From Neodontobutis hainanensis (lineage: Eukaryota; Chordata; Actinopteri; Gobiiformes; Odontobutidae): a stretch of 64,000 nt of DNA. Under the pieces are notes generated by a model. The model did no database searches. It was given only the letters and a program-made list of their open reading frames with translations, and was not told the DNA's origin. How positions within the stretch are numbered: the stretch's first letter is position 1; each line of letters begins with the position of its first letter. The stretch lies in contig JALDNG010000007.1 in the NCBI GenBank assembly GCA_024349245.1, positions 6,833,501-6,897,500 on the forward strand. The letters are read 5' to 3'. This document shows positions 44,901 through 56,900 of the stretch, in pieces. The position numbers and the translations under genes were made by a program.

Positions 44901-47900
44901 ACAACGACCTGACAGCGCCTGCATTTTTAGTAGCTCTTCCCCTAAGGTTTTTTGCATCATACTCTACCCCTCAAACAAATGAATATTAAAACTACACCTG
45001 GCAAATTCAAGCGCTAAAACGAAAGGTTTCTGAAATAAGGTAATTGATATGTTTAAATAAAGCTGTTCAGAACTCAAGTGAATATGGGAATAATACATAT
45101 TAATACTAAAAAAAACAAAATACCTACAGATGAAATCACAGCTGTTGATGTTGAAGTTTAAAAAGCACTTGTTAAAGTCTGAAGAAGTGGAATTAGAGAC
45201 TAGGTGAACAACAACACCTGTTGCTATTGTTTTGTGCAATCAACAACCAAGATTTCTAAGATGCAGCCAACTCATCTGTCAGCACATAACAATTTCAGCT
45301 GGCATGAGCTGCAATCACGCATTTCAATCAATGAGTCAGTTACTCATTTAACACATATTTACAACCTGAGAGACTGCACTGGAGTCATTTGTGTTAAATT
45401 CATAATTGTCGTTGTCTCCAGTTTCTTTTTGTTTAAAAGACAATAATAATGTTCTTTATTTCATCTCCAGCACAAAAAAGGACCAAATAATTTGAATGAT
45501 TTTTTAATTGTTCACAGTATGTAAAGATGAGACGAGGAGAGTGTCCAATATTCCAACAATTACCCTTTGAACATTATTAGCACTGGCACTTAATTAGAGC
45601 ATTCATTGAAGAGTAAAACAGACTGGCCTTTCTTGTGAACACTACAGAAAATGTGTTTTCTAAATGTTTTAAGTGAATGGAAAATGTAAATGTTGAATAA
45701 TAGTAATGAAATGGAATAATACAAATGGAAATAATGGATCAGATTCTGAACTTTTGGTGTGGGTGGAGCGTTGTTCAACAGCAGCCCACTCTTATCACTG
45801 CTCTGCATGCTTCATTATAAAGACTCTACACTAATAGTCCCACTGGGGGCACTTAGATTACTGTCTCATCTCAAATACGCCTCACAGCACCGGGCTGGCA
45901 TCGATGACCATTCTCATGCCAAACACCTGTGGCAGTGTTACTTTTTCTGTATTTTACACACAGAGGGTAGAGAAAAGGTGACTACATAACTGCTGTCAAA
46001 GACTGTATATGCTATACATAAACTCAAAATGGACCTTAGAAGTCACTGAGGGAGAGGCAGACAGTGCGGCTGGCAGAAAGCTGTAGTTTCAGTCCATACA
46101 GTTAATAATAATGTCTTACCTTTAAACCCAGCCTGAAAGTAGAAGCCAGTAGTCGTGGCAAGTCACACTGGGCAGTCTAACAATTGATATGTCCAGTTTT
46201 TTTAGATAAAGCCAGCAGAACACGAAGTATCAAGCTTCTCAATCATCATTACACTGGATTTTTATAATTTATACTCAGTTGTGTCTTTAAAATAACTTAC
46301 TAAATGCCGACAATTTTTTTTAACTTTTAATTAATTAAGTTATGTCAAATTATGGCTCATTATCTGTGGTGCAAATCTATGAAAGAAAAAGATGAGTCAA
46401 GTCATTTCTTTCAACAAATTATTTCTGAATTTACGTATAAATAGTCTACTAAGCATCAAGCTTTTTTTATACAGCTTTGTTAATACTTATGATACTTATC
46501 ATAAACCTATGGGACATTTGGTAGTGTTAAATTACAGAAGGTGCACAAAAACTCTTTTTGTAGTCCTTTCCCTTTTGTGACTCTTGCAAGCAAAAATTTA
46601 CCTTTAATCAAAATAAATGAAGCTGTCATTATAACATGTTGTTAAATGAATTTATGAAGTTATGAATGTGGTGTTGTACCATCATGTTTTCATTTTACAT
46701 TTATTTTACCATCACTTAATCACTATTATAAATTAGAGCTTTGTTTGTTCAACCCTTGCGGTCAAAAGTAAGTGGTTCCTCTAAAAGCAGTGAGTTCCTT
46801 GAGCAGCTTTACCTGGTGATGATGGCCAGATGCGGTGGGCTCATGCAGGCCCCCATGAACAGAACCACATTCTCATGGCGTGTGTTGCGGTACGCCATCA
46901 CCTCACGCTTGAAGGCCTTGAGCTGGTCTTCGTTGTCACGCTCAATGTCAATCAGGCGAATGGCCACCTCGCCGTGCCAGCGTCCATGAAAAACCTTTCC
47001 AAACCGCCCTTTTCCAATCATCTCGCCAATCTCAAGCTGCTCAAATGGGATATCCCACTCCTGCAGAAAGATACTGGTCTGGCTTGCCTTGCGTGGGAAG
47101 TTGCGAGCCGACAAGAGTGACAGGTTCATCTCCTCAAACTCATCGCCGGAGTCCTCATTGTTTCCTTCCTCATTCTGCGAAAAGGCAAAATTTAGTTGTC
47201 AAACTAGTCACTGGGATCTAACAGTTGAGGTGGGCCAGAGAAAAATGGAACTGTCAAAAATAACTCACTCATTCTCCCCTCTTTCTACCTACTGTTGCAC
47301 AATAAAAACCTGCCTAAGAGGGGAGAAAAAATGTATATATTATTACAGCAGTGGCCAGTAGACCTGGTGTTAAAGTGAAGGCATCTAAGGAAAAAAGACC
47401 TCAAGAGACTGAGCAGTCCTGGTCAAATCCATGTGGAAACAGCTTAAATGTTCAAACAGGTGTACTGTATATCAATTCCTTACAAAAAAATAGTTTTGCA
47501 ATGTGTCAGTTGTAAGTAATATAATTACTTATAACTGTCTGTAAAGGAACAAATTATTAGCATACCTAAAGCTAACAACAGCTAAACAGGGAAGTACAAG
47601 TTGTAAAGTCAATGACATTTTGGAACTGACTCTGTATTGTGTTGTAGAAATAAGTAGTAAGTAGAGAAATTTGTGAATGATTGGTTCAAAATTTAACTAA
47701 TGAAAGACATTTAAAAGCTTGCAATACAATAAAACATGCTATAATATGCTAAAACATCCAAATGAATACAAGGATCACCCATTTTCACCATCATTAATAG
47801 TATATATTAAACATAGTACATAGTTGCAAAAGCAAAGACAGAAGTTATGGCATATAAATGTTTACACATAAAAACGCTTGTAAAAGAAAGCATATTTTAA

Positions 47901-50900
47901 AAATGATAAACAGCCAGAAGAGGAATGTCAAAAATATTTTATTAGATTTTAAATGTTGTACTGCACAAGTAATGGGCTTCTGGAAATGCCTGCTGGAGTC
48001 CTGTACAAGGCAATCTCAGTCTCACTGTTTCATGTTACAAGAACGCCGATGACGATCAGTGAAGCTGTGTTTCCCGCTCACTGCTAATGACGTACATAAC
48101 TCACCTGAAGGATGCTGACAGAACAGAGACGAATTACCGTCGACACATATCACTGTGACTGTCACAGCTGTCCCCGTTCATTCATTTTGCCACAAAAATA
48201 AACCCAACATTAAGAAAGAAAAATGAGCAACAGGTCACTTAACACAGAGGAAAGGTCAAAGTAGACTCACATCTGATGTAGGCTCCACTTCGATTTGAAG
48301 TAAAGGGTTGCCCTCGTGCCTAAAAAAGACCAATAAAATGTAATGAAATATTCAACTTGTAAAATGTATTCTGAAGACATTGCACTTATTTTTTAGGAAA
48401 AAAAATGAAATTACACATTAAGCGAGGACAGAGCACCTTTTATCTCGGCCCTAATTGCAGAGTTGATTGCTCATTGATTGCGCCCGGCTCTTATTTCTTA
48501 GTGACCTGTGAATATGTGAGCATTGCTAAGTCTGGGAGGCTCAACCTTTGCCTTGAGATTTTATGCATGGCTGTGTTTTGAGGCTGATTTGTTTACAGCG
48601 TAACCTTTCCTGTCATCATTTACTTTCTGCCAAAGACAAAATAAATTCCATTCCCAGATAAATTATGCAGCTGTAATTATTTAAGGAAGAAATCCACGTG
48701 CCTTTTAGTGCACCTCTTAATGTTATCAGCAAAGAGGTTTATAAATAAAGCGCAGTTATTGGCTCTTTATATGTATTAAAACAAAATTACCATAAACAGT
48801 TCTTACAGCACACAGCATGCAGCTTTAACAGTGTATGCTTATGTTTTCTGTCAGGGCTGCTTAGTAGCAATTCCAATACCATACATTTTTAATATAGCAT
48901 TTTTCTTTACAATCGCTATGTTGATGAAGCTGTGGTTTATGTCCCCTGATTTTGTATATTCACACAAAGGCTACACTGTATCAGTGGGGTTTATTTGACC
49001 CCATCATGTTTTATGTCACGTACATTGTGGGAGCCACAGGCACAAATGAAGCCAATTCTCCAGTTCTCTCTATTCTCTTCTGTCCAGATCTTTAGCTTTG
49101 TAGCATCTGCTTGTAGCCTCTCCCAGCCTTTCTGTGGTATATGACCACAGGTTTGCAAAGCACTCCTGAACTCACAGGTGAGGCAGCGAATAAAATAATG
49201 TGATAATGTGATAATGTCTGAGACAGGCCTTCATTAACCCTGCGATGAGGCTATTAAAGCCACAGAAATCTGACGGTTGCCACTGCAGCAGCATATAAGA
49301 TGTGGGGTAGACGGGACGATAGCATTAATTAAATCACACCAACAATGTGTTCACATTCATCAAAAGGTAGAGAGAGACCTTTAGCGAGGGCAACGGTGAA
49401 ATACACCAAGTAACCATCTGCTGATAAAAATAATGAGTAGATATTATAAGAAACAGCATTTTGCCCTGGAGCTACTATAATAAAATATGATTTGTAAGTT
49501 TTGTTAACAGGTAGAAATGTACATTGGGGAGAAAAACAGGATTTCATACAATTCAGGCGCAGCATCACTGTCTGACATTAATGACTGAAAAATATGTTTG
49601 TAGATATCCATGCAGCATGTACACCTGTAAAAGTCAACCACCAGAGAAAAAGGCTCAGCCCATTTACTGCTGGAGTCTTTCCAGTCTGTGCCTACACGTA
49701 TTTCTACAGCAAATAAGTGATTAATGTGATCTCTTGGCTGTTTCTGTCAATAACCAGGTCCACGCAGCTTTGCACCTCCATTCAGCAGCAGACTTTGAAT
49801 ATGACAATACGATGTATAATCCCTCAGTGTAGGAGGTGATTATGTGCTATTGGCTTTCATTAAGATTAAGATTTACAAAATATGCTTGTCATTTTAAATG
49901 TACGTATAATTTATAGGAAAAGAAATCCGCTGCCTTAGCACAGTGCTTTTTTTTTTTTTTTCTTTAAGCTTCTTTAAGTCTCTGTAACGAGGGAGAACTT
50001 GAGCTGAGTTCAAAACATCACAGCAAAGTGTGTCATGAACCCCTCAGCAAAAAGGCTAGTGTATGGAAATAGCTAGTATTTTTTTTAAAAAAGAGCACAC
50101 ATCTCAACTTCTCTGCTGTCAATCAAATATGAGGCTAAAAACAAATGGATTTTCAGCAGCAGTGTGGTTTGTTGTGCACACTTCCTGGTAAACCTCTAGC
50201 ATTAAACTTAGATTATTCAAAATATAAATCATATTAGTTGCTATTGACACCATGTATGTGTGTGTCTGTGTGTGTGTGTTCTTTTTATTTGAATCTGTTG
50301 TGTATAAGGGGCTCACTAGTCTTTCTGATCCACAGGGTGTTCAGAGTCTACGTGACAGATAAACATTTCACATTTAGAAGTTTTAGCTTGTGTAGCATTA
50401 GGGGCGGGAATTCGCTTGAGGTAGCTTTAGTGCGTCATCAAGAACACTGAAGTGAGGGAAATCTGAGAAGCAGAACAATGAACGGGACAATGATATACGG
50501 CTGGAGGGCATCTTCTGTAAGTAAATGTTAAATATCACTAACAGGATTACAACAAGATCTTCAACAAAAGCAGGCTTCAAGCTCACCACACAGTTATAGT
50601 TATACAACATATGTCAGTAATATATGTCTGTACATTATCAGTGACATTTAGTGGCATTTTGTTAAAACAAGGCCCATATTAGCATTTAAAAAAAGAAGAA
50701 GAAACATTTTTAGCCAATCAGGAAAATTCTGGATTGAACTTGACACTGAAACATTAACATTAAGACCGTCTTATTTCCCTTTCTCGATTGGAGACCTTTT
50801 CAAAACCATGTTGTTATTTTGTAATTGAATAATCTGTAGCTTTATTAACTATTGATTTGTGTATGTCAGTCTATGTAAAAGGTCCATATTTTATTTCATT

Positions 50901-53900
50901 CAGCCTCTGACTACACCCTTTCTTGCTCTGTTTCTTGTGATAGATTGAGATACTAATTTAATTAACATTTGGGTCGAAAAGCATCTCATCATTCCTCCTC
51001 CTCCTCTTCCGGTTGTTTTCCTGTAACCACCGGCTTCCTCAAACAGCCAGTGCAAATCCACTTGGCATCCCAAGTGTAGCGTAAACTAAAGGCCAGGCTA
51101 GCATTAATCTAGTATTTGTGATGTCAACCCACACATTGAAATTGTCACCCAAATGTCTGTGCTCCAATAACTTTGACTCGGCCTCTGACCCGCGGTCACT
51201 GAGATAAGGAGGGACAAAAACACGACAAAGTGATGAGATGAGACTTTGCGTTTTGTACTTACCCTGGTTCAGACAGGACGGGGTGTAGTATGACCTGTGG
51301 GGCTCTGCTGGGAGGAGCCTCTGGAGGAGTAACATCTGCAGTGCACATATTTATTCCATTTAGTAAATGCTATAAAGCACATTTATTTATAATGTGTGTG
51401 AAATCCTACATATTTAAAGCAGTGGACACAAAACAGTTTAAATAAATACAGGGAGTTCATTTTCATAATTATAAAAATGTTGATAACATGGCAATTTTAT
51501 GTAGGGATTTAAGTTATTTTTTAAAATTTTAAGATTTGTCGAAGCCCGGCTCAAAGAATTGAACTATGGAACGTGCATATTTGGAAATGTTGCTTGGAAG
51601 AATGGTGCTAAATGCATATAGTGTAATTTAATGTACAAGACAAGGTTGGGTTGGTTGAGTTCCCAATGCTGCTCTTTAAACACACATGTGCAAGGTGGAT
51701 TATGGTCAGCTGTTGGAGCTCTGAAAAACATCAAGAGGATGCACTGTTGCATTTGTAACCAGCTACGGCACACTCTGTTCAATTTGTGACGCACAAACAT
51801 TCCCATTGTGGCATGGTGCATTAGTCGCTGGCACAGTCGCCTGACAGGGACGCCTGGATTTGCTTCCAGACCAAATTTTGTTGGGGCCTGCATGGATGCT
51901 TGTATGGATTAAGTCCAATAATGTGGAAGCCAGCAGGATCAGAGGCTCTAAACGGCACAGTGTGGGATTCAGAGCTGGCCCGCATGTTTGTGATCACTAT
52001 GACAAAGTGACAACTGTTGAAGGTATAACAGAACAAACTGGGATGTTATTCAACAACCTATGACACCTACAAAAAACATTTCTATTAAACAGAAAATTAA
52101 TAAGTTTTCACACAGTGTTCTCCCTATAATGTTCTCTTATCGAACAACGAGATTTATTTGAAACTTTCTGCATTTGGCATTGGCTCCACTAAATGTGTGA
52201 TGGTTTTAGATCGATGGTTTAAACAGTAATTGTTGGTGTTTCACTGTTTTTATGTGGCTAGTGAAGGCCGCTGTTGTAATTTAGCTGAAAAGCAGACAAT
52301 TAAATCTGTGTGGCTAGACTGTAAACTGTCCACTGTATTTACACCTCTTCCAAAAATCCTGCCTCCTTATAACTTAACTACACTTCTTTTTCTCACACCA
52401 CTTCACACTTGTGAGCTGTAAAAATGCTGCCAAATGAGTCGAGAGTGTGAGGCACAAGAGGCCTGGGCACAGACAAGTCATTAGGAGGCCCCCGAATGAG
52501 ACACTCAATGATGGGTGTGGGGGCAGACAAAAATAAACCACCAACATTAAAGAAGCTGTCCTCCTCATTCATTTGTTGCTTCTGCACTGCATTATGGGTA
52601 GAGTAATGATCAATTAGGACGAACCTACCTGGAAAAATGAACTGTTGCTTGTATTTGAAATAACTGGAGGCTGCAGAAAGAGACAAAAAGTTGTCATCAC
52701 ATTTCATTTGTGGAGTTGACAAACAAGCACGGCTTTTCACGGAGGAGGCTGTTTCTAGACCTTTCAGAAAAAACTCTGTTAATGATACTGGTGCATTTTA
52801 TTTTATTTTTATATTATACAACTTTCACTAAACATTTCTATTGACAGATCTTTAATTCTGAGACCTGGCCTCACCTGTCAGGTTGAACTGTTTCTGTTGA
52901 CGTGCTGACTGGGGGGAGGGGTGCAGGGGAGAGGGGGGTGTGGCGCTGCTGGGCAGGGGCGGAGCCGGGGACGAAGGGGTGGACGAGGTGGTGGACGATG
53001 GATTACTGCTGGAGTCCGGCTGGTATGGGACTGCGATGTGATCCTGATGAGAAAAGTTCAAAAAAGTGCCACGGCTATTTTCGTGTTGCAAATCAAACAA
53101 CTGCACTTTATATTAAACCTCCTCATAACTTATACCAAAGGTTTCTAGATTGATTTTCTACCTTCCAGGCAGAACTTGGCTTCCATTAATTTTAAAAGAA
53201 GTGTGAAAATAACTTGCAGAAACAGACATTTCCATGACAGAGGTAATACATCAGTCTGTATAATATACTGTCTTCACTTTTTGTTTCTTCCGCAAATTGC
53301 CCACAACTATTTGTATGCTTTGTTTGTCAGTGGGATTAAAGCTTCAGTAAGCAGAAATCAGGAACATTATTCATCAGGGTTTTCTTTGTCTCAAGTCTGG
53401 GGTGTGTGTGCAGCACCACCAAAAACAAAGCAGATAAGTTACGGCACATTTTGCACATTTCCACTTAAATTTAGTTACATTTTTGAAGCATGTATCATTT
53501 GATTAATGAACAAATCTTTGGGGTTGTAAACAATGTGTTGAGTGAGAATGTCATAGCGTTACTTGGTATTGCAACACAGTTCAAATTCAAGTTGACAAAG
53601 GTATTTTAACAAATGTTTTAAATGTCAGATTATTCATTACACAATCTGTGCTTCACAGAAATGACCTTGTGATTCTCAGAACCTTGAACAATCAAACGTG
53701 AAACCCTGACAGGTCCCTTGGGAAGGAAAAAGAACTGTTTTTTTCTGCTGTGTATTTTATTTTTCCTACTGTTACATGCTATTGTTTGTTAGAATGTAAC
53801 TGTTATAAAATGTTCTGTATATGTTGTTCAACACTGCTTTATACAAAAGACGATGAGCTACTTCACAGAATTGAATATTATAAAGAAATTAAGAGTACAC

Positions 53901-56900
53901 AGTGTAAACCGAGCAGTTTACCAACATCATCATTTCCACATGATCCAATTGTCCTCAATATGGCTCATTTGTTAGAAACAGAGAATAGGAAGCCGGAAAT
54001 TTGTGGTTTCATCACATGATGACAATAAATCACACAAACCTTTAACACTAACATTATTCAACCTCTTGTTTTAGGCTGTAACTGAGCAGAAATTGTTTAA
54101 TATGCTGGCGGGAAAAAACAATGAATGCATGGAAAGGCATCCAGCATCCCTTGTGCTGAAGATATTTTGGTACGGTTCCTGATCCCCTGGGAGAGACACG
54201 ATAACTCATAACCATAACCAACCATAACCATTTCCAACCCCCAAAATACAAGAGAACTGTGATATGTAGGACAAGTAGGATGTAAATGTGCAAATGGAGG
54301 TTTAGTTATTGCACTCACCTTGTTGATTTTGTTGGTTTTGGGGAGCGTCTGACTGATGTGCAGGTCTGTGTACCTGAGCGGGTTGTTGATGTCACACGGC
54401 ACTGATTCGGTTCGTACCAAGCGAGCTACTAGAAGAATGAGAAAAAATACACAGGGGAACAATAAAGCGCCGCAGAAGATTAAAATGAAACAATAGACAC
54501 CGTACGGGCTTTAGGAAATTAAGAAAAACTCCTTATCAAGCCTTGCTTCAAAAATAAAAATGAACAATCTGCCCTTCTGTTATCACAAACCATCCTTAAA
54601 CAAACCAAGCCATTAAGAAACTGTCACTTTCCTTAACTAAAGCAGGCTAAAGAAAGTCTCATTAGTGTGCCTTACCTTGAGTTGTTCCTTGGTGATCTTT
54701 TTGGATAGAAAATGGGGAGAAGAGAAAGCAGAGAAAGCACATAGGGATCTCAATTCTGATAGGAGATAATAGGATTTCTTTAAAGCTGTCTGTGTCAGTA
54801 CACGCAGTTCATGACACAGTTACATTTGTCAAACTTAAGTGGCTTAATTAATCTGCAGATAACCTTCTATTTGCCTAAACCACCTGCTCTTTCATTTCTT
54901 TTAATGGCCGCCATCTTCAAAAACTGAGCTTCCTCTGTCTATCAAAGGCTTTGTAAAATGCATGAATAATCAAGAGAGGGCTTAAACTTGAGTTTGTATT
55001 CAAATCACAGAGGCCCATGTCTAATTTACAGTAAGCAAACCCCAATAAGCCAATTACTAATAGCATTAAAATGATTGTTACATTTCAGATATAATCTCTG
55101 CACTTGTTCATGACAGAAGTAATCCAATTAAACCAATTAATGCAAGCATAAAACCATGACAGAATACTAGTAACAGTATCAGCTTTTTGCTTTGGGTTGA
55201 ATATAATAAAAGGCAGAGAGAATGGGTGTTAATGCATAAAGGGAAGGTATAGTATAAAAGACAGTACCTTTGAGAGATTCTCGTCCGCCTCGCTGTATGA
55301 TCAGTAAATGGCAAGGTGGGGCTTCTTTGGTGCATTTGTTGTGGCACTTCAGCCTGTGTGCAGAAACAAACACATGAGAGATCAGAGTGGCTTTGTACAA
55401 ACAGTGGCATACATTACAAAGACATAAAGGTCATACAGTACAATGCAGGGCATAAGGAACAAAATAAGAAATAATTAAACGAAAAGGAACAAAGCAATAT
55501 TAAAAGAAAAACAAAATCATGCTAACAGAGCACACAGAGTCTGCAGAGTGAACTTGGGTCGTGATTCATTTGGCATTTTGAAATGAGGGATGAAGCACAG
55601 CGGTAAATGCATAATTAAAGACACAGTAGAACGTCATATGTAGATGTAATACAATAGGAATAAGTGAGTTAGAGTGTTTTTTTATGCTAGAAAAGGTGCA
55701 TGTTACAGCAAGAGATATGATAAAACATTGGTCCTAGCCAATATGGGAGACTAAGTTACATTAAAGATCCAGATAATACTTACTTGCAGTTTTTACATTT
55801 CAGTCCAAACAACATTCCCTTTCCACAAACTATGCAAGTCTGTGACATCCAGTACTTTGTGGAAAACCTGTGCAGAAAGAAGAAAATGAAACATGAGCAC
55901 AAACTTTTTCAGACTAAAGAATGCTGCTGGTGACTTCTTGCTGCTGTGTTGTTTTCTCATTGCGACACATCGTTTTTGTGAAGGCAGAGCTCACTGTAAC
56001 CTTTCCTCTGATATAATAGGCACCTTAAGATGCTACTTCTGCCAAAGTTATGCCCTCCTTATGTCTCACCTGCTGATTTAATTTGGGTCTATTTGGGGCG
56101 CATCTTTCAGCATTTGCCCTGAGCCAAAGAACATTTTACACAGACGACAAAGGGCTTACATCAATAGAAATTTTTAGAAGTATTGGGGGCGACATTTTAG
56201 AAACATGAATCAAATAATATAACAACCAACTGGGAAAGCAGACTGAGTGAGCGGCTCAGGCTCCTTTGTGATTATTGGCTGTATTTACCAACATGATGCC
56301 TAGAGAGCCAGAGTGTGGCTGGCTACATCCTGGCAGTTGACTAATGTAGTTTGACAGAGCCCTATTTATTAAGCCCTTCCTTTGGCTCATTTGAAAAGAA
56401 GCCGCAACAACTCAGTCCTAGTCCCGGCTGAATTCTTTTGTGTCACATACAGATGAGGAAGTGACAATAAGGGCAGATCATTCTCTCAGCTTTGTGGGGG
56501 CCTTAAAAATTAAGTGGTGCTTTGTGTACCCGTAACGCAAAATGAAACCAAGGTCATGCGAAAGAGATATGCAAAAAGATACGTCAAGAAGATTTTTTGC
56601 AAGGAATAATGACATTCCTTTAGAGCCTAATAGCAGCTATAGATGACATAGGGCTTTCACCTCCTCACTGACTTTGAGCAGCAGGGCACCCACACACTGA
56701 CATATCACAGTCGCTGCTGCTATTGTCGCTGTTAGATTGCTTGCATTTAGAGCGGAGCAGGGTGACAGAGAGACAAAGAGATGCAATCAATGGCCCTGTT
56801 TTAATGGCTTGTATAATCTATTAAATCTTTAGACACTGACACGCACTCACTGTGAGCCTTACCTGTGTTTGATGGAGTTTCCCAGATCTCGTCGGGGAAT

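Larger units (their letters stand above)
43200..46812 (-). other. ksr2: ksr2 intron with two copies of a teleost repeat
   Basis: About 3.6 kb. Two degraded copies of one dispersed repeat lie in opposite orientation (43850-43985 and 44209-44465). The remainder is AT-rich with no exon. Confidence 0.7.
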
